A model generated the notes under the pieces. The model was not told where the DNA came from, made no database searches, and saw only the letters and a list, made by a program, of their open reading frames with translations. Below are positions 44,801 through 58,268 of a stretch of DNA of 64,000 bases, in pieces. The first letter of the stretch is position 1; the number at the start of each line of letters is the position of its first letter. The stretch lies in assembly GCF_037975245.1 (NCBI RefSeq), contig NC_092563.1, forward strand, positions 21,668,960-21,732,959, read 5' to 3'. Made by a program: the position numbers and the translations under genes. The stretch is from Apostichopus japonicus. Taxonomy: Eukaryota; Echinodermata; Holothuroidea; Aspidochirotida; Stichopodidae.

Positions 44801-47800
44801 ACTGCTTGATTGCACCGCAACACAATGCTGTAACTCCCCCCACCCCAATCAACCAACCCTTTCCTCGGGACTGCCCACAAGTAGCATGTGAGGACATCCA
44901 GTAAGGACAGCTATGATTCTATGCTACAAGCCACAGAAGCAACAAAGAAGGCAAATATATATATATGAAAAAGAATTGGCATTTAATGAACTAAATCCAT
45001 TTTCTAATCTGACCAGATTATTACATATCCCTGACAGGGAAACAATTTCATGTGGATTTCGTGTGTTTTGGGGCTTCTCTTGACTTCCAAATTAACTTTG
45101 ATCCAAACAGTTTCCTTGTTAATTTTATTCCAGCTCACGGACGTATATCCGACTGCAGTTTGTTAGAGAGCCGTGGCAACTCAATTGAGCTTGACAGACA
45201 GAGACATACTAACCACAATACACAGAGTGTATCGCTGGGATACAAGCTCCATTCGTTGGGTCTGGATAGCAAACTGAAGGAATGATCATACAGGGATGTG
45301 CCCAGGATTTCCTGAGTGCCAGGTTTACTGATCCCTGTCCTGGGGGAGGGGTCTAAGGGGAGGGAGTGTACCCCCTGAGAAATGTTTGTGCTCAGATGTC
45401 AAATGCTGGCACTTGTGTAGCTTTTTAAGCACATACACTTGTAAGTACTAGTTTTGCTAACAATTTACATTTTTCAATTTGTTTTAGTGAAATATATTAC
45501 GTACCTGGTAAAAGTTATTAGTTTGTTTCAAAGAGATTTTACAAGGGACCAATTGAGAGCCGTAAGTAATGTTTCTCGCATGCGTAACTGATGCATTGAT
45601 TTTTAAGACAGTGCTGGGCGGTAATTTTTAGTGCTGGGCCGGGCCGCCCAGTGCTGCCCAGCGTGGGCACATCCCTGATCATACATGTTATCTTACCAGA
45701 ACCAGACTAGAGTCCACCAGGCAGAAAGTGCCTGATCTTCCAATGCCTGCACTACAGTGGATGACGGGTGGTCCTACGGTCGAGTCTAAAGACCCCGATA
45801 ATCTGACCTGATGAAGGAACTTGAGAAATGCTTCTGGAGACTGAGGGACACTGAAGTCGGACCAACTCGCATAATGGAAATGAAGCACCTCCCTTTTCTT
45901 CCCTGACTGATGAGTAAAAAGTTTTTAAAAAAAATAAATTATTGTATGTTTTTTAATTAATTTTTAATAATTGTATAACAACAAAAAATATTGACACAAA
46001 TATGTAGTTTTCTACTTAAGGAAGTGTGACATCATGAATGAGGTCAAGTGTTTGGAGCGAAGCAAGTCTTAGTATCTTCAAATCTTACTGTATGTCCTTG
46101 CTGAGATGCAAACTGCAATAACCAAATTTGTATTTTTGTTGCGCATTTTTGGGCACACTGACCGAGCCGGGTAGTATTCACATATAATTAGAAACCCTTC
46201 AATCTGACATTGAGATCTTAATGGTTAGAAAGCTGGTCAACCCATTGATGAAATCAAACAGCTGATGGGTAGAACTAGACCATCGACCAAAATCAGTGAG
46301 ATCGCTGTCATCACTGCTTTCCTTCAAGAGGAGCATCAATGCTCTTATACTATCACAAATTTATCCTATACCATCAAATAAACAGATTCTAGTAATTTCA
46401 ATACAAAGATCTTATTCAACATCATATCCATTGAGTGTTCATTGAGTACTCCGAGTGAATTAGTAGTCAGTATGGTGACCTCAATTGTCTCTCTTTGACC
46501 TTCCTTCTCTGTAGTTGCCTTGGAGCTTTATTGCAGTATTATTTTACAAACATTCAAGAAGTAAATTTTGGGAAATAAAGCTGCTACATCTAAACATACT
46601 TCAAGCCAGACACACAGCCTGTTACAACATACACCATTGTCCTTAATGTCAGATGTTTGCAATGCTACACACAATAGCTGAATGTTTTTTTTTTTCTTTT
46701 CTTTGGCAGAGAATATGAGCTCTACTCTATCTGCTAACACAATAAGAACATCTAAATTGAGTCTTTGGCCAAGATCTAAGTTTAGTGGATCTGCTTTGTC
46801 CCATCCCCCCTTTACCACCCCCCCCCCGCCCATTTATTAACATACTTCACTAGATATAAACATGGCATAGTTGGCAAGATTGAAGAGATTTGAGGCTCAA
46901 AATGGGATCACTTTGGCATGGTGCTTTGTTTCATCTTAAGGCACTGTTTCAACTGTAAAGTACCGTACATGATAGACACAAAGAAAAGAGAAAACAAAAA
47001 ACAAACAAAAATAGGCCTATTAGGTGGCGCTCTTATAAGAGTTAGGGACTTACAAGCTTTAATATAATTATGACCATGCCTGAAAATGATGATAATTTTG
47101 AAGTTTTGCTCTTCAGTTCACGACAACACTTGACATAATAGTTCAAGCTGAGGTAGGTCAGACGGTAAGTTAGTCATTCCCGACACCTCCCTCCTCCTTG
47201 CCCCTCCCCCAATCCCCCGGTTAAAAAAACTGAGGCCCATGGCAATAAACTCACGGATACTTCTTCTAACTCAAAGGTGTTTACTCTGTAATAGGAATGT
47301 CTCTGAACACTCAAACATGTGACTTTGAGAAACGGGTCGTCACTCAGGAGAACATGATCCTCTTCATCCTCCCGTGGATAATAACTGGAGCATTTTATCT
47401 GAAGAGAGAGAAAAAACCTGACTTGATAAACTAGGACAGAAGATTACGGATAAAATTTATCAAAATCATATAACTTGGCTGGTATGGGTATTGACCAAAT
47501 AACAATACTTTGCCTGTTTCCGATGAATGTATGCACACCATTTTTTGTAGGCTAAAAAGATATGTTACATTTGTTAGCCACCAACGCTGTGACTTACGTC
47601 CTCCTCCAGATCTGTTATACACATTTCAAATGATGACTCACTTTCTCTTAGATACATTGGACGATGTTTATGTATATTTCTCAAATCAAACAGTTACCAT
47701 CTAAATGACAAAAGGTGTTACCATACCAGTGTTAATTCCAAAATAGCAATGGGGGCGGGGAGGGAACAGATGGCCTTTTGAAGTAAACCTCTCAAAAAGT

Positions 47801-50800
47801 TTGCAACCTTTTTCTTGAAGTTTGAACCTTGACTAAGGTTAATTGAACTTAATTCACTCTTACATTATCCACTGTGGAAAACAAGCAACTTGAGAGATAC
47901 AAACTCCTTAGCACCCACATACACGCTTGTCCTTGACATTTAATTCGTTGAGTGCCCTTGCAAGTGTAAGAGATGCGAGAAATGGGGTTCTTGTCAGCAG
48001 CTAGCTGGCCAGCAGGCTTGTTGGGAATCCCCCTAGTGGTTACAACAGTGTGACGACAGCTAACCACCTGTTTAAACGGTAAACTCTGTTTCCAAGAAAT
48101 TCACCAACTAATGGAGAGAGAGAGGGTCCCAGACAGACGAATATACCCCGCACAGTTACAACATTTTGATCTCCATTCCCACGTATTCATGTCTGGATGA
48201 CTCACACACTGTAGTATTAATTAGAAGCGTTGAGTGCTATTTATGATGGTTTCAGGCAGGGCCCTAGGTTTGAATGTTTTGACTAATTGAATTAATGGAA
48301 GGCAACAGATATTTTAATTTTCAATTTTGTGTTATGTCAGGTTTATTCAGATATATATGTACAAGGTATCGTAACTGCTAAGATAGATTTTTTAACAAAG
48401 CTGACGTGAACAGCTTTGATCACAATGTGTTTTGAAAGATCAGAAACAGGTTAAGATTAATAAAATACTGACTAATCAACTAAACTCACAGAGGACACCA
48501 TCCACTACCCATGTGTCATTTAATTCTGGAGAACCTCAATGGAACTATACAATTATCCCCAACCAGAGAGCAAAATAACTGAAGCGATAGTCTGGTGACT
48601 CAAGTTTATCGCTTTATAGCTAAATTGCTGAAAATTTTCTGAATCTGTAGGCGAAGACCACATCCTTATAGCATTTGATAATGGGATTGCAACAAACAAT
48701 TTCAAGTTTAATTTTGTAAATGCATCCTGCAATAGCAGAATGGATGATGTCATCAGGGCAATTCTGTCCTTGTTTTTCTTTAGTATTTGTCATTCAATTA
48801 TCCACAGAGGACTAAAATATTTCTATCAAAAGGATATATTTTCATTAAATTCTTAATATCTGGAGATAACTTTGACAGCTACAGTAAGTAAACATTTCAA
48901 ATGTATCAGGTTTCAGGGATGAATCTACACAAAGATTTTAATAGCTTAAGTAAAGCTTTTGAAGAGCCTTTGTCCAGATGACATCACAGACCCCCCTATT
49001 GTGCTTCAACATCCTAGAGCAGCTGAAGATTTAGCCAGTCAAACAATGTTGCATTCAATCAACCACATCTCAGATTAAGGGCAAGACATTGTGATGGGGT
49101 TTTCAACTACATAGCAGTGTGGAATAGCTTTCTCTTCAATTTAAGTTTCACATTGTTTGCAACCAGATAATCCCATTAGTGGTTTCTTTATTTCCCACAT
49201 TTTATACAAGAGTATTAAAAACAACTAGTGCTGCAGACAAGATTTCAAGGTTTAATCACTGCTACATATGGGCAAAAGTTTAACCATTTTTTTCAGGTTG
49301 TCCCAAAGACAACCAGGCCACAAACTACCAGACTACAGTACCATTAAAAGTTTACCCTACGAATTCAGTATCAGGGTTCTTACACTCATTTGGGCCTATT
49401 TAAAAAAAAATCAGTTTCTTGTGACCTCAAATGAACTTTGACCTTTGCAGTAAACAGTAGGATCATTTATATAGATTAACAGTTAGAGTTGTTGTGTTTA
49501 ATGAGGTATTCAGACAGTGACCTCAATTGACCTTTGAACTCCACTGAAAATGCTGTTTCTTGCATTGTTCACTACTAGGGCAGATCCACATACTACATAA
49601 AAAGTTCATCTCAAGCTTTCTGTTTGTAGTTCAATTGTTTACAAGTTGTAGACTTTGACCTCTGTTGACTTCAAATTGCCATTTACCTTCATAGAGACCA
49701 ATGGGGTTGTTGTACTCAATTGCAGGTAGCTGGCATACACATACTACAGTACTGTATATAAAATTCATTGAAGCTCTGCTTTTGGAGTTATCATTAATAT
49801 GAGCACCTCTCAGGTTTTGGAATAATTATTTCCTTGATGTTTAGTGAACCTTGTGTTTCAATTACTGCCAATGTTATTATCGTTACATCTGTTTGTAACT
49901 AAAATAGGAAACCATCAGACCAACAACTGTATCTTGTTTTCACCTGTGTACAATACAGACTCTCACACAAGAAGGCTGTTACTAGGCAACAGAATGATAC
50001 CTGTACACAATATCACAATCACCACTCAAAGATATAGCCCCCTCCCCCCCCCCCCCAAAAGTGGAGATGAAAATTTGAAAACTAGCTAGTGTTTCTGTAG
50101 CTATTCCAATATGCGAGATCTTTAAAGCCTTTAAAGACAATACTGAAAATGACATGCATCCTCAGTTCAGGCCTTAACGTTGAGTTGTTCATTAATTGTT
50201 TTGTTTTCTGAAATTCTCATAGCTGACATCTGAAAGAATTCTTACAAACATCGGGGCTTCCACGGATGACATTCAACACCACTTTTCCATGACAATTTAG
50301 AAATGCATCTGTAAACATACAGTAGGTATTTGAGGCCAGAGAAAGTCATGATTTGGGGGCTACTGAAATTGTGTTGCTGTCTGAGTCTTAGACTAAACAT
50401 TTCAGCCACTTTGATTGATGAGCCACTGCATGTGACAAAAACTATGAAAGTGGAATGGAAAATATAATGGTGACTGATAGGAAAGTTGTTTAGATGTCTA
50501 CAAACACACTCTATATTTTTTGTGTAACACCAATCCAAAGCAAAGAGCAAATAGGAGAAAATGCCTTACAGCAGAGCAAATATTAATGGTTTCTTTGGGA
50601 CAATCAGCCCTGAAGTTTGTTGTTGTTTACCATCAAATTCAGATTTCATTGTAACTGAATACGCCCCCAAAAAGGAATAATTGATATCACCCTCCATCAA
50701 TTTGGGGTGGGGGTAGGAATGGAAGGGGAGTTTACTGTCCCAAGTTGGTGTTCTATTAACAAAACCTACACATCTCTCTTCCAGTGTACATATAAGTTAT

Positions 50801-51132
50801 TCTTAGATTGTTTTGCTACACTTTGTTTTGCAGACAACCAAAATTTGCTGTTGGGACAACCAAAGAGTAAAGACCTGCTTTTCCAAGGGAAAAAGCAAAA
50901 ATATTACTTAAAAGTTTTGTCATATATATACCCACTTGTAAGTCATCTGAATACAGACAGAGGTAAAAATACATACATGTACTTAAAACAGATCTCCATA
51001 TACCACAAAGAAAAAGAAGACTTTCAGACTTACAGTGCCTCTTTCAATAAGATTTGTTAGCATAATAATAGCTTTGGACTTCTGCTCCCATACCATCTGC
51101 CAGAAATGGTCCACTGTGTGGTCTAAAGGACC
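41173..51132 (-). CDS. PTPN1/PTPN2-type protein tyrosine phosphatase, 5' exons missing
   Basis: Dephosphorylates phosphotyrosine on receptors and kinases; family members are anchored on the ER. Exons found: 51132-51034, 47398-47255, 45897-45697, 44658-44482, 43008-42881 and 41374-41173. They total 951 bases, in phase, encoding 316 residues plus stop. The order matches human PTPN1: [19 protein letters not shown]; then IKCSSYYP; then [14 protein letters not shown] and the catalytic loop [13 protein letters not shown]; then [20 protein letters not shown] with the Q-loop glutamine; then [10 protein letters not shown], matching the human proline-rich SH3 site. The last exon has a Lys/Arg coiled-coil-like stretch and a hydrophobic tail anchor ([18 protein letters not shown]) ending SH. 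Exons for the N-terminal part, including the pTyr-recognition loop, were not located. The WPD loop reads WSD. It cannot be assigned to PTPN1 rather than PTPN2. Confidence 0.93.
41819..41862. repeat. (TA)n microsatellite
   Basis: TA tract followed by ACACACATAAATACAC, in the phosphatase intron, directly upstream of a SINE-like unit. Confidence 0.9.
41900..42030 (+). mobile_element. tRNA-derived SINE-like repeat, copy 2
   Basis: A B-box GGTTCGAAACCC at about 41933-41944 is followed by GGATTTTCCAACTCATTTAAT, the same body string seen near 4355-4385. A-box is weak. It lies in the intron between the last two phosphatase exons. Confidence 0.5.
45291..45677. mobile_element. MITE, CAGGGATGTGC family, copy B
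   Basis: A 387-bp element with inverted ends CAGGGATGTGCCCA and GTGGGCACATCCCTG, flanked by ATCATA on both sides (45285-45290 and 45678-45683; with two shared bases the repeat can be read as TGATCATA). It stops 20 bp short of the exon at 45697-45897, so it sits next to that exon's donor. Related to the copy at 12762-13098. Confidence 0.75.
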
Positions 51133-54100
51133 CTGTCACAAAAGATAAAAAGATAGAAGAAATGAGATTAAGATATGGAATAGAACAAAACAAAAGGAAA
51201 TACATTAGCAAGTTCCATTATTTATGTGCAAGAAAAAAAATGAAGAAAAAGAAGAAGAAATGAGATAAATATATGGAAGAGAAAAAGAGAAGGGAAAAAC
51301 ATTAGCAAGTTCTATTAATTACGTACTGTAGCTGTTCACATGTTCCTACCATTCCTTACATTAAAACTGTAAAACATATTATAGTTAAGCACTAAAGAGA
51401 CAGTGCGTTTATTATTCAACTTGACCAGGGAAACGAACGATAAACTACACGATCAAATGGTCATTGACAAAGGTCATTAGCAATGGCTTTCATTCAGACA
51501 AGCAGCAAATTAGTGAGGTTTTGTGACAAAGTCTTTTAGGCTGTCATCTCAGTTTATTTTTTGGCGGAAATGACATCACTGTTTTTAAGGAAACATTAAG
51601 GGAAGCTATGAAATCAATGGCCTCTACTCATGTCATGGTGGCTTTGAACACTTGAAGCGACATTTTGAAATGCTGACAAATAAACACTAAGAATAAAAAC
51701 AGAAAAGGAAATAAAAAGTCCTACATGTCATGGACTTAAAACACAATTTCTGGTCTTAATAGAGTAGATCATCAATTTCGATCTGGTCTAGAAATAAATT
51801 ATAAACATATTATGAACAAACTTATAAACCACAAGATGAACTGTCCTTTAGCTTGGTACTGTTGATATGAAACACATTGAATTTCTCAACAGATGGAACT
51901 AACATGACTTCAAAAGTCAAACTTCTCACTTCACACGGTCTTGTTTGTCCCTTGGGGAGGTAATAAAGATGAGCCAGGGACATATATCCATATTTGAGAA
52001 CAGGTGGTGGTGGATCAACATCAATACAACCTCTAGACTAATTACTCACCATAAGATTAATCATCCAAATTTATCAAAATTACAATATCTTTGTAGAATT
52101 TCTTTTCATCAGATGTACTTAGACTTAAACACTGTGGCCAACTCAAGTCAATGAACTTTTCACATGACATGTACTGGAAAAGATGCAAATTATGAAGAAA
52201 AAAAACTTTCTCCTACATATCTGACTTTTTTTTTAGTTTTTCCTAACATTTGAAACAAAACGTGAGTGAACAGGCTAAAATGAAGTACATAATCACCTTA
52301 AAAATTGTTTTATCAAAGTCAACTTAAAATGACACTTTGAAGTAAATTGGAATAGTAAGGAAATGCTGCTTTAACTATCAATCGTAACCTCCTACAGGCT
52401 ACAGAAATTATGCAGAAAACAGATCAGAGTGGAACTTTAAAAATATTAGAAATTGCTCTCAGACAATGTTATACTGTATACAGTAAGCCAAGAGTGCTTT
52501 GTCTTCCTGTTCCTGTCCCATCCAATTCTCAGAATTTCTAAGTGGGTAAAACAGGTTTCACTTTTTGTATAATAACAATGTTTCATTTACTGTAGCTTGC
52601 ACAATACTGAAACTATTTAGAAAAATAGCTGACTGTAACAGGCTTTAATACAAGCAGTAGCTATTTCACTTACATCGTGTATACAATTTTTACTAAAGGG
52701 ACTGAATGTGTTCTCTGTTTTCAAGCAAAGGCAGTCATAAGCTGCTGAATGGTTCCTTACATACAACATTAATACATTTTCTTTTCTTTTCTTTTTTTTT
52801 AGTTTTGTAGAAACAGAATGATGACCTCAAATGACTTTTTAATTTGAAGCAAACATGATCTAGGTGAATTGAGAAATTGACATTTACTACCATAGCTATA
52901 AAAAGGTCCACAAAATCAGTTACAAATATGCCATTCAAGCAAGCTGTTTTATTACAGTGTTTACAAACTTTTTTGGTATTGTTCTCCAGTTGACTTCAGG
53001 TGACTTTCAACCTCACCTACTGTAAATATAACACATTTTTGTACTTACATTTACAGTAGGAGCAGAGGGGGCCAAATTATCACAGTACAACCTTATTAAT
53101 CCTGACCTCCATTGACCTCTGACATCAACCAAAGAAATTTAGTTTTTACAGAGAGGCATTAAACTTAATATGCAACTCAACAAAGATTACCAGGTCTTAC
53201 AATAACACGCTTACTTTGCAAACATTCTCAGTATTTGAGCCCAAGTGACTTTCAGCATGAGCAGAACTTTACTTTTAAGTTCTTGTACCCCTACCCTTCC
53301 CTTGGGCAAGTTAAGGTTACCAAGTACGAAGTTCAATGCAGGTTCACTTGTTCACACTGTTCTGGGTCACACTCAGGGTATCACAGCGTAGACACATGTT
53401 CATAAAAAGATATCACAACCAAATTGATTCTTCTTGTAGCCATTCGTACGATATCGAGGATTACAGTGCCTCAAAATTTGGGCTATTTACTGGCTAAATG
53501 CCAGTGTATATTTCCGTTTGCCAATAGAACAAGAGGCAAAAAATGGGGGAAGAGACAATTTTCTGCTGTAGACATGAACTGTTAAACATAGGATACAGTA
53601 TAAAGTAGGTTACAACCGTCAGTCAAGCCCTATGTTACTGCTAACAATCAGCAAACATTACTGGGCTGCTCTCAAAAGCCTGTACCGATGTGTATGTTGT
53701 AACTCAGGAAAATGCCAGAACTTTAGAACTTGATTTTAGCCAACTGGTAGATTTGTTAAGCACTGGCTCTGTTTTTGCCAAGTGTCTTGAAATTACTACT
53801 ACTGTAGGCCTTGGGTATCAAACAATTAAATCAAAATACTACAGTACTCCTCAAAGCCATACAGAGAACTGTTGAGTCATTCTGATGAAACCATAACTAT
53901 GGAAATCATCACAAGGACTAAGAGATGTGTACAATGTTCACAACCATTTTGTTGCTCATGCTGAAACTAGTTTTACAGTACTAAACCTATTTATTATCCA
54001 ATAGAGAACATTTTACCTACAAATTCAATCTACCATATTTTGTCACATGATATGGTATTAAATAGCTATACTTAATAATTCCTAGGGGCATATTGATGGG

Positions 54101-54393
54101 TTAAAGTAACAGACTAAGTGTAAGTGAATCTTTGGGTATCTTTCTCCTGTACCCTTCCTTGAACAAGTCAACCAACACTTGATACACAATACAGTGCTGC
54201 AGTCAGAGATTGTCCAGAGTTTTGTCCCTCTTCACACAGTAAGAGAGAGAATACTGTAAGCAGGGATGCGCCTGGGAACTTGATAATACTTCAGATGGTA
54301 GGGTACAGTACAGGATATATGTCACATTGAGGTCAATGATGTGAATCACAATCTATAAACCAAATACTGAAGTTCTCTGCGTCATTCGTAATA
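51133..54393. other. Probable phosphatase intron
   Basis: No coding exon recognised on either strand. The sequence is AT-rich with scattered CTGTA/TACAGTA strings. If the phosphatase continues upstream this is intronic. Confidence 0.45.
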
Positions 54394-55854
54394 TTAAAGA
54401 GGTTATGAAATGGAAAAAAAATTCTTTCTCATCGTATTCTGTATACTCCTAGCTTTCCAATGATACCCAATTTGTGTCAATCGAAGCTTGCATCATTGAG
54501 GAAAAAACGATCAAAAATTCGAGGGTAATAAAAACTTTCGAAAAATTGTTGTATTCACGGTAATGCGGCGTGACGTCAGTCGAGGAACTCAGCTCACTTC
54601 CAAGCTATGTTTACATTCTTAAACGTCTGAGAACACACACCATTACACTGTTGCAGCGCTCCGTAGTAACTGAGAATTGGAGTTTTGTTTTAACGTAAAT
54701 TTATCTCGTTACTGTTAAATATGCTGAGCCGATATGTAGTATCAGGTTGCTCCACCACAAGTAAAGACGGATTTCTACTGCAAGCTTTTCCAAAAGATGA
54801 CAGAAATCGAAGAATTTGAACACGACTCGCTCAAAACACTACACATACACAACGTTATGAGTGCCTGTAGGCCTGTACTGTTGCCAAATTACTTGTTATG
54901 ACCATAGCCTAGGCCTCCTTGATACAGCAATTGACGATTTTTTGTTGGTTACCTAATATTTTACACAAAATTTAAAGCCAGTTGGTTTTAGAACAATCAA
55001 TTATAGATCTGCAAGTTTTCTTTTGTGGTAAAACTGGCTCTGTGTTGTGATTTTATGTAACAGTTGGATGATACAATTACACGGGCTAGCCTGTTATACA
55101 ACGTCTATTAGTTAGGTCTAGGGCCATGTTACCAGTACTACTATAGGGTTGCACTGTAACAGAATGTCACATTTTCCTTGCACTGTAAGACACAAAATTC
55201 TAGAAGCTACGCTACGAAGTTATGTAGCAGGATCATCGACATTCGAGATAATTTAAATCATATGAAGGTCTTAATAACGGTGGTTTTGTTTATGCTCAAC
55301 CGACCAGTTTCGGTTCAGGGTCGTCCAACCGTTCTGCTCGGGGACTTCGCACGGCAGCAACGCGTCTCGGCCATCGGGATCGTTTTACAATTCTTCTGCA
55401 AGGGGCTCAATTGATAGGGAAAAACACCGATATTATCTTCATCACCCTCAAAACTATTTACTCCTCTTCTTCCTCAAGAAAATAATTTTAGTCAAAGCTT
55501 ACGAATGTCATGAGAGGTGAAGTCCTATTTCCTCGGAATCGGAAGATTCGGGAGAAGACAATTGATGAGAAGAATGTTTTGGTTACATGTTGTAAACTGT
55601 ATAACGCCGTTATCGGTAAACAGCGGGGAGTCGGCTTTAGCTGAAATGGTTCCTTTGATGACGTCAGATGAACTGCGGTGGCAGCTTTGCTTTTTTTTAT
55701 GAGTGGCAGCTCGAGAGGTCTCTCGGGAATACTTTGACAGCGAATTTCTGGCGTTTGAAGCCGTATTTACGGAAAATAGTGCATGGGTGGTGTTGTAGTA
55801 CTGTAGATAAACCATTCCAAGACATGAAAATTTTTCATTTCATAACCTCTTTAA
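54394..55854. mobile_element. Kolobok-like DNA transposon remnant
   Basis: Inverted ends AGAGGTTATGAAATG (from 54398) and CATTTCATAACCTCT (to 55850) are flanked by TTAA on both sides (54394-54397 and 55851-55854). A TTAA duplication plus a THAP-domain coding remnant inside points to the Kolobok superfamily. The 1.45-kb element has no intact transposase. On the minus strand near 55300-55430 there is a decayed segment with a GVFPYQ string and PDGRDALLPCEVPE in different frames. Confidence 0.6.
54721..54829 (+). pseudogene. THAP zinc-finger domain remnant
   Basis: Begins ATG and reads LSRYVVSGCSTTSKDGFLLQ then AFPKDDRNRRI, the start of a C2CH THAP DNA-binding domain. The first zinc-binding Cys is absent (RYVVSGC rather than YCxxxGC) and the next conserved Trp position is a TGA stop, followed in frame by TRLAQNT. 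It is the probable N-terminus of the transposase of the enclosing element, now dead. Confidence 0.6.
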
Positions 55855-56477
55855 AACACCCCATTAAAGTACAATTACATGGCGTTGACATACACTTCTC
55901 ACACGTGACAAATCCATACATGTACCAAGTATTTGCTCTAAAAGCAATTTGTTTTTCTTTTCCAACCTTTTCCTTTTTTCTCTTTCATTATTTGTTAACT
56001 TTGTGCCCTAGGCGATTCAGTGGAAAACTGTGACATCAATATATAACCTATAATGTCTCAAGTGTGCCATGACCAGACTTAAACCTACATTGAACTAATT
56101 TGGTGAGATTCTGTAACAAATGACTGACTTTGATCATATTGAATGGCACTGTATTTACTTTTACTTGGGCAAAGCTGTATGCCAGACGTCTGGCATATAT
56201 TTATTCTAGCTTTGTACATAAGTTCCCAGTAATCTTCATGTTATGCACTTGACAAAGAAGGTAGTCAACGCACATCCTCTCACTTTCTCAGAAATGCAAA
56301 TTTACAAACACCATGTGGTTTATTCATAGTCTTTTACTGTATTGCATCTCTGTTACTAGAAAATGTTCAACCACATAAAACTTTGCCATTCTAGTTTCCA
56401 TGGGTAGCATTTCAATCATGAGTCCTTATCAATTTTGAAAAATTATAAAACTTACTGGTTTATATATTTACGAGTGA

Positions 56478-56591
56478 CCCACTTACCTGTCTCCCCACAA
56501 CCTATGCACCGCATTCTACCGTGTCTAGAATGCCCTGGTAATCTTTTAACACTGTACACCCTCATTGGCCCTAATGGCCTTCCTTCATTTT
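56478..56591 (+). repeat. DIRS left inverted terminal repeat
   Basis: 114 bp beginning CCCACTTACCTGTCTCC, reverse-complementary without visible mismatch to 63203-63316. The tip 56442-56477 is not in the right end but is copied in the internal region. Confidence 0.9.
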
Positions 56592-57020
56592 GAGACCACT
56601 TTCCAACAAAGTGGCCCCTGACGCGACCTCGGGGAGGGTGGCGGGTAAACCCTGCCACCCGCCGAGCTCGCCGAGAAGGAAAAATCTAACGCTAACAAAG
56701 ACTGCTGACGCCTCCAGGCGGAGCCCACCCTGAACAGTCGGGGTGGGGGTCCGCCCTCCGTCACCCCGTAGGCGTGCCTCCCCCTACACTTACAGAGGCC
56801 TAATTGAACAAGGGGACGAGGCCCATACTACCTTAGATGGTAAAGAGTAACCTGGTAAACCAAACTAAGGAAACAACACCCACCGATAGACAAGAAGCCG
56901 CAGGCGACCCAGGGGGTGGCGATGTCTATCGACGAAACGCGAGGAGTCATGAGTCAGGTCGAACGACCACTCCCCCGTCCGGCTGCGTCCCACCTCCCTC
57001 GGGGGAGGGTGGCGGGAAAT

Positions 57021-57120
57021 GGAGACAGGTAAGTGGGTCACTCGTAAATATATAAACCAGTAAGTTTTATAATATTTACTTCGTTCCCCACTTACCTGTC
57101 TCCCCACAACCTATGCACCG
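57021..57120. repeat. DIRS internal complementary region
   Basis: 57021-57073 is the reverse complement of the left tip 56442-56494 (53 bp) and 57074-57120 the reverse complement of the right tip 63283-63329 (47 bp). The two parts abut with no extra base, as in a circle junction, which also fixes the element ends. In DIRS1 this region templates completion of the termini during replication. Confidence 0.85.
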
Positions 57121-57174
57121 AGTGGCACTGTCCGATGGTGGGAGGCCCGAGGGGTGGGACCCCCGGAGCTCGTA

Positions 57175-58102
57175 TCATCGAGCGACCAAAGCCAAATCGG
57201 CCTGTGATATGTCCGATAAGTAGCAGGCGACGAAGTGATTGGAGTCTTCCACGCCGTCGTCTTGCAGATTGTCCACTATTGGAAAACCTGCGAACAGGGC
57301 TGTAGAAGCAGTGAAACCCCTGCTGTTGTGAGCCATGGATCTGCCTGGACCTGTAGCCAGAGGGCGGATGGCTTCCACCAAACAGCGGGACAAGGTATCC
57401 TCCCAGGCTGCTGAGTGGGGCACTCGAAGGAGGAAGAACAGAGATGTCGAAGTACCCAAGAGATCTTGTGTTCTGTTGAGGTACCACTTCAGTGCCCTAA
57501 TGGGAAACCATACTGTAGTCTGTCCTCGGGGATCAAAGAGAAGGTCTTGATCTCTGGGATGATGATGTCTCCCGGTAGGAGAGCCCAAACCTGGTTCTAG
57601 CGAAGAAGGAGGGGTCGAGAGCTATCAGCACCCCACAAACCGTAGGACTGAAGGCACCTTAGTCAAGGCGAGCCGTTGCTGCCTGGCGTGGAGCCGTAGG
57701 GGAAGCCCCTGATGGAAGGCGGCAACAGCCGAACGAAAGTCTTTGATCGTCTACACCCTGCCTCCCTTCTTGGAACAGTGTGGGTAAGGAGTCAGCGATC
57801 AAGGTTAGAAAGGCCATGGTAGGCAGAGTCTGTCTCGTTCGGCATACTCCGAATCTCCGTAGGCAGAAAACGTAAGTACCAAGGTTGTTCTCACTCTGGC
57901 GGCCAAAGTCCTTTCTGTCTAAGGAAACACCAGACAATTTCCAGGCACCTAATTGTAGGCCCTTGCTGTCTGGGTGAGCCAGCGCCCCGTCTATGGGGCA
58001 ACCGACTGTGGTTTGTCCGGCAGGATCGCTGGCTCGTCCGCTAGGAGCTGGATAACTTTTGCCCGAACCGGGGTCAGCGGGGCCACTATGATGGCTGACC
58101 AT
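57175..58102 (-). pseudogene. DIRS tyrosine recombinase, frameshifted
   Basis: The C-terminal part (57588-57175) has PIRALKWYLNRT, then the catalytic H-x-x-R in AHNSRG, and a candidate nucleophile Tyr in FVACYLSD, in the order of DIRS/Crypton recombinases. The N-terminal part (58102-57659) lies in another frame, reading GAWKLSG and LTLIADSLPTLFQEG like the SAM-like core-binding region. The break between them means no full enzyme. Confidence 0.65.
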
Positions 58103-58268
58103 GCCAAGAGGGGGAAGATGTAAGCTTCCGGTCCGTTTCGCGACAGGGACCTGGCGTTATGTGGAAGGCCTGCGGGTGGGCCGCCTGAACCAAGATGAGC
58201 AGCCCATTGTTGCCCTGTGTCGCAATCAGGTCTATCAGAGGTCTGCTGAACATGTGGAAAAACCTACT

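Noticed and set aside
55178-55414. Plus open frame of 78 codons
   Set aside because: Antisense to decayed transposon sequence in the Kolobok-like element.
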